The notes under the pieces were generated by a model, which had not been told where the DNA came from, did no database searches, and saw nothing but the letters and a program-made list of their open reading frames with translations. A DNA stretch of 64,000 nucleotides. Origin: Rhyacichthys aspro (lineage: Eukaryota; Chordata; Actinopteri; Gobiiformes; Rhyacichthyidae). Each line of letters begins with the position of its first letter. Positions within the stretch are counted from its first letter, which is position 1. The position numbers were made by a program, and so were the translations under genes. The stretch spans positions 10,843,441 to 10,907,440 of the forward strand of contig CM072156.1 in NCBI GenBank assembly GCA_036850595.1. Reading direction: 5' to 3'. Of the stretch, positions 24,001 to 38,680 are shown piece after piece.

Positions 24001-27000
24001 GGGAAAGTGTGAAGAATCTGGGTGAGGTGCTGAAGCAACATGCACAATAATCCCCACAAAGTAGTGAGCAGCAAGTGTACACTTAAGATCTATCTAGTGC
24101 AGGACGGTGCATCACATGAAAAATTGTCCCCGCTTTCATAAGGCTGTACAACACTTGGCTTATGGTAGATGCACACAAAGAGAGCTTTTACAGAATCCAA
24201 AATTCCCCCAGTGAATTTTTTTTTTTAATTCAATTATGTGTCTTGCAAACACGACAACACACAATTTATCTACATTTACTATTTATGTCATACAGTTTCT
24301 TTATATAATGTAAATGTAACTTTTCATTATAGGTCTGTACATTATATATGTCATCAGATTATGAATAAATTAGTACTGCACCACACACTTCCAAGTCAAG
24401 TAAATGTGTTGGAGAGCTTAATGGATAGGTTTGGCTGATATGAAGCAGCTCTGACCTCATTTCACAGGACACATATGAACAAGATACTGACAACATCTGT
24501 TTCATTAGAATAAATGAATTCTCATGAGGAAAAAAAAAACCTCAGATACGTTCAGGTCATACCCTCCTGGGTCTCTCTCACACAGCACTATTATTTCCCT
24601 AACTCAATTTTCTCACAAGCGGTAGGAGAAAAGTTTTGTAGTCGAGCAACTCAGCGCAGAAGTGCTGCCGTCAAAGCCGAGTAAGTATGACATTGGTATT
24701 CTGCAGAGACGGAGTGAGATGTTATCTAAACGATCACAAGGCTAAAGCTCTCAGAGGCTCGGAAATAGATCACAGAACCAATCCCATTACTTTTCTGACA
24801 GTCATTTATGGAGAGAACATTTATTTGCACTTCTCGGCTGACACAACCTTACAGGGGTTGTCCATTTTTTTTCCAAATCACTTTCTCCACTCATTGGTTA
24901 AAAAAGATGTGTTTCATTTTCCTTGATATAAAAGAATTGCACCAGTATTGGCCCATTTGTGTTGAATGTGTTCAATCCTTGGTCCTTGGTATTTGTCAAA
25001 AAGAAATTACATAAATTAACTTGTACTAGAAATGTTTACTGAATTTGTACTTCATTTTTACTAAACCAATGGCAATTAGCTACGTAACAGGACATGACAA
25101 ATTCTATTTAGTCATCATATTACTTATTTTGCAGAACATATTTCAAATCCCAAAGCAAGAGAGCTCAAAAGCACCATCATTATTTTTCCTTTGATCCAAC
25201 CTTCCATCTGTCCATGGCTTACTTCATTCTCCACCCTGAGCACAACATAAGGCTACTTAACATCATCTTAGCTGCAGTGATAAACAACACACCAGTCAGG
25301 TCTCTATCAATCACGCCCCCACCCTCCAAACACGCTCTGATTCTCTGTGGCCTCTCCAGGTCTGATTTACTCCTGCTCTGCACTCACTGTCCCAGTCTAT
25401 TCTCTCCTGACTGCTTCCCCTCTTCACTAAATCTGTGCTGTGTCAGCTCCTCTGCTCCACTACTCTGTCTGTGTGTTAATCTGAGAAGAGTGCCGTTTAA
25501 CTTCTCTCAGCCAAAATCTCATAAAAAACATCCTTTATTCACATGTATCTCCAGAGAGGAAATTATGGGATCCTTAAAAAAAAAACTCCACTAAATTAAA
25601 CGACCCCATAATAGCATTTAAAAGATCAATCTCACCAAAATCAAATAAGAAAAAGGGAAATTAACATTCAGGATATTATGAATAATGTGTAGGCTGTTTA
25701 ATAGTATGATAGCAACTAAATGCAAAATATTGAGAAAACGCAGTCAATGCAATTACACTGACTATACACTGCTGGTCCTACACAATTATTTCTTTGTGAG
25801 ATTCTTTGAAAAATGCAATGAAAAATGCCAAAAACAATTATCCATTTACTACTTGAAAGAAAATGGAGTTCGCCTGCAGCTTCTGTCTCAGAACAATTGC
25901 ATTAAGTTAAACTCCTGATATTACATTTCTGTGCCAATTCAATCACTACAGTACTAGGGAAAAAGAGAGTGACTAAAAAGGGACTACACAGACTTATAGG
26001 AAAAACTATATTACTATGGAATTGCTACCTTTGTACCTCTTCAGCAAACTCTTGTAAGAAACAACATCCAAAACCTGTATAAATCAATGCGGTGTTCAAC
26101 GCTCTCAACAATGTTTATTAGACGAAAGTGTGTGTGAGAATGACAATGCATTATACAGAGTATTGTGATACCTGGACTGGTGCCTTAGAAATTATGGACT
26201 CTAGTTTAGACGAGACAGGCGAAAGCATGACCAATTTCCTCAACACTATGTGTATTCTTTTTATTTGTTCTGCTTGGCTCACAACATCCAGTATAATCCA
26301 TGGCCTTTTTCAACCTTGGGGTCATTTCTGTAAAATGAGAATGCTTTTTATATTCCCTACATTTGGCTAAAATACTAATTAACAATTTTAAAAATGCAAA
26401 AGAATTAGGTAATTCAATTAATTAGTGCCCAGCATCATAATCATTAACAGCTTGTTATCTTCTAAGCAGGTAATGATTTATAAATTGTGTCATTAGCTCG
26501 GAAAGCTGCTCTGATTTTTCTGCTAATTTACAGCTCTTTCCCCTCATTGCTCTATGATTTATAACTATGTGACTGACTTTATTTAATTCAGGGTTTAGAG
26601 GCCTATAAATCAGCACCGGCCCTTGAGTTATAAAAGAAATATTGAATCCACTATAAAAGTGTGACAGTGGAGTCATTTGGTGCCATGCCCCAGTACTCCT
26701 TATACAGCAAAATGAGGAAGCACATAATAAATCTTAATGCCACTACATAACTATTAGAGACATCTTAATGCACAACACACATTCAGTGTCTGCTTTGAAA
26801 GACAATATGCACAGTGAAGGGTTCAGTGTTTTATGCTGCAAAAATATTTAGTAACTCTGTATGCCTCAAATGTAAATATTTCACGATTATCCACTCATAG
26901 TGCCAGTTTGTTTGTGTGTCAATAAACTCTGGTTCTCAGTTTGCATTTCCAAAACAAATGTGCTTATGTAAACAGCAAGGAAGGGTATTGCAGGGAATTG

Positions 27001-27191
27001 ATTAAAAAAACATTTATAGCTGTTAAAAACATAAAGATAAAGAAAAGCCATTGACAAGCCTTGTTTGCACTCTTGTGCTTCATCCAATGGTTAGCATTCA
27101 GAAACTGCCAACCCTGTCCCTGTAAACAAACAAACAAACTGCTCCATGAATCTTGTCACCCATATCTCACCATTCATTCCCCAGAGCTTAC
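21092..27191. other. No gene recognised
   Basis: Only short open frames without recognisable domains. The segment 26380-26660 is rich in TAAT-type homeodomain core sites and looks unlike the surrounding sequence; it is discussed as a candidate conserved element. Confidence 0.5.
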
Positions 27192-27259
27192 CTTGGTCCC
27201 TTTTCTAGGTGACCGCCAATCATACTGCATGGTAATGCCTCCAGCTATTTCGTAGGGAT
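27192..27259 (-). other. Candidate spliced exon of an unidentified transcript
   Basis: On the minus strand a 68-bp segment lies between a good acceptor (TTTCTGCCCTGCACATCTCCAG) and a near-consensus donor (ACCAAG then GTAAGC). One frame is open across it and reads PYEIAGGITMQYDWRSPRK. The other two frames contain stops. It begins in phase with the end of the candidate exon at 32830-32886. I do not recognise the peptide. It may be an internal coding exon, a 5' non-coding exon of gpat2, or a chance match to splice signals. Confidence 0.3.
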
Positions 27260-30200
27260 CTGGAGATGTGCAGGGCAGAAATGACATGAAATGTCCAGAT
27301 GGATACCAACCACACGAGAAGGCGTCTAGATGAGACTCACACCTCCACAGACTTGCCTCAGTGATTTAGAGTTGCCAGCTTCTGACCCCGTCACACAGGT
27401 GAGCCAAAAGTTCCACACATGTTCATTTTAGCTGTTTGCATAAAAGGTTACCTCACTCTGATTCTAAATAACAAGCATTACTGGGTACTCTGCTAAGCCC
27501 AGGCAGAAAAACACACCTCTATTCACAATGACATTAAAGAAGTACTGTCTCAGATACTTTATAGAGGCCATGTCAAACAAACACAAGTTGTAAACCCACC
27601 ACCAGCCATCAATGTAGTAGTTGTCAAGAAAACATCACTTGTGATGTCAGGATAGATTAAATTTATTCTAGTCACAGTCTTTGAGACCAAAGCAAGGAGC
27701 TGAGCCAGATGGTAGGGATGAAGACCACACAAGTACAAAGTGTAATTTCATCAGTACTAGACTAAAGGATCTCTAAGGGGAGGGCAACCTCAGATGTTTC
27801 AGTGTTATTGTGGGTAAAATTATTAGGAGGGATCTGACCCAGTAGAGAGTCTTAGACGTGACACTTAGCACAATGTCATTATCTCCCATACATCTCCTGT
27901 CTCCTCTAGTGCAGCTGAAAGATTTAGATTGATGGGGGGAAAAAACATAAAACCATCTAGAAACAAAAGTTAAGTTAACTTTTCTGATGAAAGAAACTAG
28001 CATCAGCAGATTAGTGATTTACACACACAAACTTTCACATCAAAGTTAAGAAAACAAACCATGAATATTTAGCAAGGCTGTCAATTTGCAAATAAACTAC
28101 AAAAATAAAGCAGAGGGTCTCAACCCAGCAGCACTAAGAGTGTTTGGCTACAGCATGGCATTTTGGGAAACAGGATAAATGAAAAGCCAACCCATGGGAA
28201 TCCTTTTTAATTACATAAAAATAATGACAAATTTGATTCCCTACGCACCAAATCTGATAAACCATTCTAATAACAGGCTTGCTCTCTAAGATCAAGCCAA
28301 ACAATTTATCAGTGTTATGTGTAAACATCCTAAGCTCCCGAGTGGCCACCACAGTGACAAAACGGTAGAGTTGAGATGACTTCCACAGGAACAGTATCAC
28401 AGAGTAATAGAAAAGAGAATCACCACAAATTGAAATTATAAAGTTATGAACAGGACGCAGCCTGTCACTAGAGTACAGTCAAATTGAAAATGCAAACAGT
28501 CCAGCAGAATGAAAAGTGTAATGAAAACACCACTAAAGTGTTAATTTACTGGAGGTATGAATCTGCTCATGCACTATTAAAAAGCAGACCCCTGCAGGGA
28601 TATTGAAACAAACACTCAACAAGCCACTTAACGCCACGCAGATGTGATGGTACCGCAGCCACTACAACGTGAAGTAGCAAAAACAATACGCTTACAAACC
28701 ACCACAAAGGACTTGGGAGCACAAAGGCCATCACAGTGGAAGTGAATTTACGTCAGAGAGTCCTTGATCCAAAATAGCTTTTCATTCTCTCTAATGCACT
28801 CGGAAAGCTCAAAAAGCCCTACATATAACTCAGTTTCACGTGAATCAATGAACAGAAACACACCAAAAAGCCTACATCGCCAACTGCAAATGTGTTTGTT
28901 TAATGTGCTAGCTGTAGCTTGTTGGCCTTAGGGGCATTGCTGAGTGTTATAAATATCTGAAACAGAAGAGAGATATTTTTATTACGTAACTAGAGGTGAG
29001 CGATATACATAAAAAACACTGTTTTGCTTTTATGCAAAATTAGAATGTGTATGGTTTGTTCATCCACTTGAAAAATAAAATCAAAAACACACTGTGCAGA
29101 AGGGTGGCTCATATTGTCTCTGTGGAGTGCACACCATCAAAACAGGACAAACTTAGAACCATTTAGTATAAAGACCCAACTGTTGTTTTTGGTTTTTTTC
29201 ACCACTGCACATGATTCAAAAAACTGCGAAAATGCCATTGGTCTTCTACTGTTCTTTTCTTCTTAAGTTAATTTGTTGACAAGTTTTGCTGGACAGAAGT
29301 GGAACTTGGCACATGGTGGAAGTAGTGATTTAGGGTGTAAAGATAAAGAGATAATTATAGATACGACTTTACCCACAAGCCCAGAGATGCCCACCCACAG
29401 TCTCCTGGCGAGCAGAGTGTGACACGATGAGCAGTAAGGCAGAGAAAGGCCACTTTGTGTGAGAGCAAGAGCTAGAGGAGTCGAAAAACAGGGCAAAAGG
29501 GAAACAGGGGGATGGAATTCAAACAGGCTCCCTGCAGCCTGTTCTTGTGGTTGTACAGTCAGTGGCACCTCAGGAAGAGCAAGACAGAAAGGCTTGCGGT
29601 AATGTGTCAGTTGACTGTGGTCAAAAAACTCAGCATGAGGAGAGTGAGCTCTTTCAGTCCACCAGAAACCAAAATAAGATTAGTTAAGGCCAGGAAAGTC
29701 TTAACAAGCCTTTTTAATGGCCATTAAATGAAGGTCTGAAGCCACTTGTGGTGACAATTAACTCGATTATCAAAAACTAGGTTTTTGATAATCGAAAAAT
29801 GACAAAAATGTGTAGATTATTTTTCAGAGTAATCGATTAATAATCGGCTAGTGATGTAAAAGTGACTGTATTGCAATGTGGTGGACTTAAAAGGCAGTAC
29901 TACTACTTTTTTTTTTTTAGCTCCAGTTAACATTTTGAGATAATACTATAGTACTGTAGTATGTAGAAACACAAATGTGTACCAAGAAGTGTGCCACACA
30001 GGGACTACATATAATTTTGGGAGTGCATTTTTGCAGCTAAATTCTAAATCTAAATTGATTGCGGTTAATTTACATTGTGTTCATGAATTCCAACATATCA
30101 TAAGTTTAAATCTAATAAATTTAGAAATACCATCATAAATAATATGTTTGTCTTAAACTTACAGTATATGTGAATTTTTTTCCCCAATAAAACATTTATT

Positions 30201-32829
30201 CCTTCGTGCATCTGTGCAGACAGTTTTCAGGGATACACCAAAGTTTGTGGACTAACATTCCTGGGCTGGATATATTAGACATGTAGACAGTTTGTGTAAG
30301 TTGTCTCAGCTGGTGGTTAATTATGTTGTAATTTGATGCAATTAATGAAAGTAGAAAGCTAAGGCAGCCATTCGTGCACATATACTAGGTATACAATTCC
30401 CAGAGTGCCACTCAATAGGAAAGAAACAGATGCAATCATTGCCCACCAGGTATAACAAATCCCTGGTTCAGCTCCCTTGACACAAGAAGCTCACAAGGCA
30501 CAGTCCTTCAAAGCAACTCGTGCAAATCAAACAGTCTATATCCCAGTTGGCTGAAAAAAGGAGCACATTAACATTCTGTCAGACGGGTCTAAGCCTTTAA
30601 TGCAGCTACATCTATAATGGTGTGGAGCCAAAAACAAACAGTGGGGAAGAAGAATGCATTCTCACTGTCACTGATGTTTAACATTTTTGTATTCCCTTAA
30701 TGCCATGATTTAATTAAATGGAAGGTCTCCAACAAATAAATGTAAGTAATTCAAGCAAGTGTTGTCAATGTATAGACTTTAGGCATCTGGGGTGGACTTT
30801 TCTGAAGTTTCAATGGGCTACATCAATGGTAATTATTCCTTTAAATTCATATTATATTATATATATATATTAAATCAGTCTTATGCTTTCTGTCAAAATG
30901 CATGGCTCATACACTTTCACCCAATAAGTCGCCATCACTTTTCCATAACCTTTCACCAAACCATCAGGCGCAACAATGACTCAGATTACCAAAATGTAAA
31001 TTTTAACATAACGCATGTCTAATTAAATGAAATATCAGCAATAAAGCAATGTTGTATTTGCTAATATGTTTAGCATAAAACAGGTTTTAACGTTCTATAC
31101 TTTATCCTATATAAAATATATTAACAACACATCCATATATTAACACACATATTGGGCTACAAACATCATGACTTATAGTAATGTGAATGCTTTTGTGGAT
31201 AACTGTTGTAACACAAAGTTTTCAAATGTACATACCTTTTCCAAAACTTGAACTAAACTATTTAAAATCCATGACTTTTCCAAAGGCTCCACCAGGACCA
31301 CATGGATCCTGACTTTGGCTCATCTTTGCACCCTTGGCATCCTGGGGTATTGTGTTTTTTAAATTACCTGTTTACACACTTACAGTACCTAGTCTAACCA
31401 TCCCCGATTAGCCAGCCGGGGGCCGGGTCTGGCCAACGAAAGCTGCCTGACTGGACCACAACAATCCAATCTACACAATGAACCAAAGAACGCGAAATTA
31501 TGTGCACTACTTCTGACATTGCGCTGTTTTCATCCCGCCCTCTTTCATCCACTAGCAAAGTAAAAATCAAAAACAGATCAACACCTCACACATCAACCAC
31601 CTCGAGCAACATGGTCTGCTCAAAAAAACGTTAAGTGGACTTTAGGGATGCCCTAATCCAATACTTGGGCTAGAGACTAGTCCCATTGTAGACACAAAAG
31701 CTGATCAGATACCATTAGTGTCATTAGAGTAAATACACAGGTCCAATATGTGTAGCTCTATTTCTGTGGCACTACACCATCAGGTGTTTGGGTAAGATGA
31801 CAAGATGGAACAAGTCAAATCAGCAGTGTGGAGATTTACTTTAATTATGAAGGACATAATTTTTATGGAGTACAACGCACTGCACCTCGAGCAGCCGTTG
31901 TCACTCTCAGACTCTTCAGCAGCAGCACAGGGAGTGTGTTCTCACTCACAGACACGGAGCTGTGCTTACGAGCAGAGCAGGGTCAGCTCAAGAGTGGACA
32001 GAAACTTAAGAGCATGACATATTAAACCAAAAATTAACAATCTCATCAAAATAACATTTTTATTTGTGAACAGATTTTGAGTATATTATATTACATATTT
32101 TCAATTCCGATTGAACTGTGTAAAAATATGATAAACTGAACTGTTTGTTTTAGTGCAGTCTCAGTTAGCTCTTCTTAGGTTGAATGCAGGCCAAGAAATT
32201 CTTTGTATAGTAGTTTGGACATTTTTACATTGATTTTGTGGAAAAAATGTAAAGATGCACTGTTCTTGCATGACCTATTCTATAATCAGTAATACTGATT
32301 ATGTCAGTGTTTTGGCTTTAGTAATCAGCAAATAAAACATCTTGTACTGGCACAATTAGATGGAAATGTTTTCTGGCCCTTAGTGTAACTGGGGACCCTT
32401 GATCTAGTCCATTTAGTTGAAAACTACATAAATTATTGAAACAGGCCAGGCCCGGTTGACAACAGAAGTCTAAGTAATAAATGTAACTATAAAGAAAAGT
32501 CTGTATGAATTGTATGACCACAATGTATGACTAAGTGAAGTGAAATTTCAGATTTTTCTCTAACAAAACGATCGCCTCGATCCATTTTTATTCCTATATA
32601 GCATCTCTTATATATGACACTCAAAATTCAGAGGACGTTTCAGGACCTTAGAAAAACACGCGTGTGATTGAGATGACAACATAGCAGTGCTGTTGCTATG
32701 GTCTCTTGTAACGTAGCAACAGCTGTGGACCTCCGACCAAGGCCTTGAAAATAAACCCACGGGCAGTAAAACCCCTAGTCCGTATACTGGTGGGGATTTA
32801 AAAGAATAGGCCTCTGGATTCAAGCTTAC
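27260..32829. other. No gene recognised
   Basis: AT-rich DNA with a palindrome at 29763-29795 (listed separately) and ATCGATTA-rich sequence around it that may be a degraded DNA transposon. No coding sequence is supported. Confidence 0.5.
29763..29795. repeat. 15-bp perfect hairpin in ATCGATTA-rich sequence
   Basis: TCGATTATCAAAAAC (29763-29777), loop TAG, then the exact complement GTTTTTGATAATCGA (29781-29795). Nearby GTAATCGATTAATAATCG (29829-29849) repeats the core. The motif resembles terminal sequences of fish hAT-type repeats, so this is probably a transposon remnant. No target duplication was found. Confidence 0.75.
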
Positions 32830-32886
32830 CTGCAGCTATGTAGAGGTAGACATGCTGGGCAAATTTAGCATTTTGTTGTTCACTGT
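32830..32886 (-). other. Candidate spliced exon of an unidentified transcript
   Basis: A 57-bp minus-strand segment lies between acceptor GTCTTCTTGTTGCAG and donor GCAG then GTAAGC, both near consensus. The single open frame reads SEQQNAKFAQHVYLYIAA and would continue in phase into 27192-27259. The frame does not fit the upstream candidate at 32917-32972, which argues for non-coding exons or an error in one of the three. Confidence 0.3.
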
Positions 32887-32916
32887 CTGCAACAAGAAGA
32901 CTAATGTTGCTCCTAC

Positions 32917-32972
32917 CTTATTCTGAAGCAGGGTAAGTCACTCCAATGGGGTGCCTTGACATTCAATGCTGC
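32917..32972 (-). other. Candidate non-coding or first exon
   Basis: A 56-bp minus-strand segment lies between acceptor TTTGTTTCTTTGAAG and donor AATAAG then GTAGGA. Its one open frame would end in phase 2, which does not match the only open frame of 32830-32886. If it is real it is most simply 5' untranslated. Confidence 0.2.
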
Positions 32973-35900
32973 CTTCAAAGAAACAAAGACATGTTAGAAG
33001 TCTGGTTTTGGACCATCTCAGTATACTAATATATCCGAAAATGTATGTTTGCCTTTTAAGGGCATAAAGAAATTACATCATAATACATTTTAAACACAGG
33101 CTTAGGTCTGCTGGTGTGTGGGTGAGCAAAAAGGTCATGACAGGCTTAGGCTTTTTATTATGGCAGCTGTATGAAGCACATCTCCTCTTTGAGTGTCACA
33201 CCAAAAATGAGATGAGTGAAAAGCAGGGAGATAAGAAAAGAGCTTTCGTGGAATGAAAATGTGGGATCTTCAATGTGATTAGGCATTCACAGCCAGACAA
33301 GCCAAATCAGAGGTAATGGGGAGCACATCAATACAGCAAGCAAAGACAAATGAGGGAAAAGAGGGATGGCATGGAGAGAAAAACTCTGACTCAGAGCTCA
33401 TTTGATTGCAGTGAACAAAGTCTATTACTGTGACGTACACTCAGTGGTGAGCAACATGACACTTTCAGGAGATGAGGGGAGAACAGGGGCATTACTCCGG
33501 CTTTAATAACGTCCATTTATTTTACCTCATGCTGCCAATTGAAATGTGAACAGGCCACAGTGACACACACACGTGTAGGCTTTCCTACTTGTTTCCATCA
33601 AAGGGTGAAATGACATGATACCTCTGATCCTGTCAAAGCTAAAAAAAAACAACATTACACTCTGCTTTGGCAGTCCATTAAATTACTCTCTTTTTCACAA
33701 CCATCATATTTAAAAAATGCCCTCAATGTGTTAAGCTGCTTACATAAACAGTGCCACTAAATAGGTAGGTGTTTTGCCTAACAATAGGTCATCCAGGTAA
33801 AAACCTCTTTTATACAATATATGTATAACTGTGCTGCCTTGCAATCCCTCATGCTCTTAAATACTGGACTAGATGTTTGACCTTTCCAAAGAAGAATATT
33901 ATTAGGCTTTTTTGGAAGAAAATTCCTGCTAACTGTAAATCTTACCCTTACAACAGCATGTAAGACAACTATTTGGAGTCACCTATTATCCATTTTCTAC
34001 AGTTGTTTAAAATATGTGATTCTAACACATTAAGTCTAAATATGGACTTTTAGATAGGAGACAATAATATTTAAAGTAGACACCCCTTTCATCATAGTAT
34101 AGGCTAAATACTGTATTCAAGTGCTCTTTAATGTATGTGTGTAATAAAAATAACCATCATCACCTTTATGCCAAATAAGTCTACCCACACCCACTAAAGA
34201 TACATCAGCAATACCACCTATATTTAAACCCTAAAATGAAATATTAAATATAATTGGAATAGTTATAGGCTCAGTGTGGAGGTTTTGCATAAATCGGAAA
34301 GTAAAACGATGGAATAGCCTCTACAAACAAAGTAATAAGCACACTAGACCTATCCCTCAGCAACCATTAGCACTCTAAGTTAGCTGTTTTTTAAAAGCAA
34401 TATCAAATAACAGGAATAGCCTTACATTGGTAAAAAGAAAAAAAAAAGTTTTATGCGTTAACCCTCCTAGGGCGTTGTAAAGCTAGCATTAGGTTAGCAG
34501 CTAACTACAGCATGCTTGCACGTGTTTTCTTTGAGTTAGCGCTTTACTTCCAAATATCTCTTGAATAATTACACTTTTTAAAACTTTAGAGAACAAAGGC
34601 GGGTTTACTGACCGATTTAAATGAAGTCACGATGCTTCAACTGCATCTGGTCTGCATTTGAAGTCTTCTCAAGGCGCGCTTCTGCTGCTGCCGGCCTTGA
34701 GCTTCACGTAGTGCCTCCAACTACAAAGCCTTACGCCAAAATAATCTGGCTAAGAGTAGGATAGAAAACAAGTTCACGGTTTCGGCGTCCTCTTGATGAA
34801 GACTTCAAATGTATGTAGAGTTGAACAAAACTAAACATCTGACAAAATTGTGTATAATCACATCAAAAACACTCTTTGCATTTCAGTATTGGATAAAATA
34901 GACATTTAGAGCTTAATTGAATGAGTGTGGAATTGCAATCCGCACTTTCGCCACAAAGGCAAGCAACAACATCCCGCACCTCAAATGGGCAAAACCTAAT
35001 ATGGCCTAAACTGTGTTTCACAGTGACAAGTGTTAAAGCTGATCGTTAGACCTATTTAAATGACAGTGTCCAATTTGGCAAAATAGTGATCTATATCAAA
35101 CATCACCCCAAACATCGGCTCACGGGGCAAGGCAAATGTGTTTGCTGTTGATGAACAATATTCATGCAGCTCACTCCACATGCCAGGCATCTGCCAAACT
35201 GCCAAAAAATGCTATTATGCTAAAATGCATAATCTGAATGGCCTAAACTTGGCAGGCTTTATAAAGGGTGCCATCTGAGCTATATGGCACAAGCTTGAGC
35301 AATATCAAGCAAAGGCAGCTCATCGCTGACTTCAGCTTTCCCTTTGTTTGTGGCTGGACAAAGTGGTGAGTCTTTATACAATAAGCAATCTCCTTCAATG
35401 GTTTAAAGGAGGCAGGAGCATCATAATTTCAAAGCAGGGAAGATCATGGACATGAGAAGAGCACATCATGATTTTAAACTTTTCACATCATAAAAAAACC
35501 ATTGAAATGTCACAGGTGTCCTTGGCAAGGTGTTGATTCATCATAATTATTTTAATACATCTATCATTAATTCCATGTGTCCTTTGTGCATCTGAATTCT
35601 GAAATCATCAATCAGAATAGACATGGTCTATACGCGCCAGGTTATGTCTTTTTCTTCTTTCTTTTTTTTTATGTGTCCACGCATGGTAAACTACAGTTAA
35701 AAATTGTGTAAAAACTGCCTATTCAGTGTTGTAAGTGGGCATAAATGCCCATTTGTGTTAGCACTGTCATTTTTCTGTGACAAATCCCACAAGATTGACA
35801 AGTAATCTAGAGAATGTAGCTGCTGTCATTCAAGAACAGCCGTCCTAATCGGCACACCCTCTGCTGCTCATGGCTCTCCACTTCTCTCTGATCTTACAGT

Positions 35901-38636
35901 TAGTTTCTTTTGTCATTTGGCATGCCAGAATAGCCACAGTGGGACATACATGCCTTTAGCAACAATAGAGTACAACATTTCATGCCAGGAATTACTGGAA
36001 TAACAGCATCACATGGCAGAGGGAGGACATAAAATGTGTGCATGAATACACAAACACTTTTGTCTGTCACATAGATTACATATACATGCCAAGCTTTGTT
36101 TGTAGTGCTTCTTCTTGTTCTTCTTTACCTTATGCATATTTCATTTTGTTTTACATTTTTAAACTTAAATCAATTTGTGCACTAGGGTCATTGAGTTGAG
36201 CAGTTGGACCAAATGATGTCCTAACACCCATCATCAATAAGATTGTCCTCTTGGGATTCATTAACTTAATAATAGCATAATGTTATGAATTGCTAGTGGC
36301 GTAGCTCTTTTTACTGCCTGTTTTTGAACAGTGGCAGGACTTTATTGCAAATGTCATCTGACCCTGCTAAAAGGAGAAATTAGATAGTGACTATGAAAGA
36401 TTACGTTGTCCTCTGAATAACTTCTTTGGAAACACAGAAGACAAATCATGGAAAATTTAAGTACTACTCAAACGTTGTATTTCAATCCAAGACTATTAAG
36501 GAGGCATCAGTATTTTTAACACAAGGTAGTTTTCAGGGTTTGATTTATTCATTTTAAAATTATTTAAAAAACACCATGTGACATAGCCTGTTATATGACT
36601 TTGTGCCACTAGATGGGTTTATGAACCGCTGCAGTGGTCATATTTAAAGATACTTTGTGTAAAATGTTGTAAATTGAACAAAATGTAACACGTATCCCAA
36701 CACCATATTTGTATGTATCTAGTGGACAATTGCTTGAGAGTTTGAGCCTTGGCATTTGTCTACCTTGGAAAATAGACACATAACACTCATGTGAACCCAG
36801 TGGAAGGAGCCCAGAGAGGACTCACTCTCACGTTTGTTTTTGAGCACAAATTCTTGCTTTATTCTGTCTTGATTTAGTGATTTTATTACAAAATGCTTTT
36901 CTTTATTTCTACTGGATTGGTTCATAGACAAAAGCATGTTGTCTCCTAGTAACCACAGCTGTTCACATGTTGTAAAAAGGATGAGGGTGATGTGTGGAAT
37001 TGTATTCTGAACCTCCAGATGTCATCAAAAAGAACCAAAACTACACACTCCACCTTAAAAAAATGAAATGTTAATTTGCCACAACAAGAGAAGAGCTTGT
37101 TAAGCACATTAGAACGACTTGTCAGGTGAAAATTTGCCAAATTTTAACCATCCCTTTTGGCAGATATAAAGTAGATGTTATATATTTCCACCAAGTTTCA
37201 GGAAAATCAGATCCTAATGGTTTTGTCATTCACATTTAGTTTTTTTTTCTACTGACTGACATGGGAATATTGAGCACTCCAGAATCTGCTTTACCCTTTC
37301 ATGGAAAATGATTTACAGAGTATATTCACATAGCACAGGGAGGCTTACAGGAAATAGCCATCTTCAGCATCTCAGACCATACCCTAAATGTTGGCATATG
37401 ATAAAAAGAGGGATAGGGTTTACTCCCTTTGTAGTTTGACTCACACACTTCAACGCAAATGTTAGAGTGATTGCCGAAAAATGTGTTGCTATTAATGCAT
37501 TCAGACTGGAACTCCTTTATCATCTGAGCATGTCATGACCCTTTATGGTTAATTCAGAACAACTGGCAATTCAAAATTATTAATAACACTGAGCTCAAAA
37601 GCAGGTTCTGACGCAAAAATAGATGAATGTATGTGTTCTTTAGTGATTAGTGAGCTGGGGAGATAACATCTGAGACCCCAGATTCACATTAACAGGCAGC
37701 TAAATAAATCCCATGCTGGGTCTTTACTGTCTTTGTCTGTTGGCCTCATTCTTTGTTATGGGCCTGTTAATGAAAGTACAGTGAATGCCTTAAAACCCTG
37801 TAATAGAGAGGCTTGACACAAAGACCTAAACAAGGGTCGAATGTTGTGACTGTGATAAGAAATAAATGCCTCTTTCTCTTTGCTATGCTGGGTGCTCTCC
37901 TCCTGTTTGTCACATGCAGCCCTTCATCCACACTAATGATGAGAGGCCAACCACAGAAATCAGCTTCTCCTAGGGTTTCAAAGCACAGTGAAAAACTGAG
38001 AGCTAATGCCACTAATCCAAGGTCAGCAGCCTGTTTCAAAATGTTTGATGCATAATTGCTTCTAAACTTAGTACCAAATGGCACTTACTGCAATTTTTTT
38101 TTTTTAAATTTATGCCTGATTGTGGTAAAAAGAAAAGTCAAAATGATCAGTTGTTTAAACCGCAGGACTCTTGTTCAAAACCCTTACAAAATATATTTCA
38201 GCTTCATTTACTCATTATTAATCAATAAATCATTCTGGAATGTGTTATTAACACAATGCTGCTGTCTACTAGAAAACGTAACTTAACAAGGAGTTACTTT
38301 AAATGGAGTTGCACATACTGTACATGCCCATAGCCTACCTCATTGTATGGATGCATTAATAATATACAGTCTATGGGACATAAATATATAAGACTCACAA
38401 AAACACTGGGAAGTGAGGATGGAAACACACTTTATTTTGTGCTTTTCCCTCTGTTTATAATAGAGTCAAGTTACAGTTTACATGTTCGGTGTTTACTTAA
38501 ATAACTGGGACATTTAACAAAAATGTATAAATGTGATGTAAACATGATATATGTTTTCATATTTGTGTTTTAGTACTTGTGACTTGATAATAGTGTTTAT
38601 TATAAAAATTAAAAAAAATAAGGCTCCATCAAGTTA

Positions 38637-38680
<44 letters not shown>

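Noticed and set aside
25214..25594. 126-codon plus-strand open frame rich in Cys, Leu and Ser
   Set aside because: It sits in pyrimidine-rich sequence, has no domain and no splice sites fitting a gene.
31640..32260. Possible repeat beginning TTTAGGGATGCCCTAATCCA
   Set aside because: It resembles ends of some fish hAT elements, but a matching opposite end was not found.
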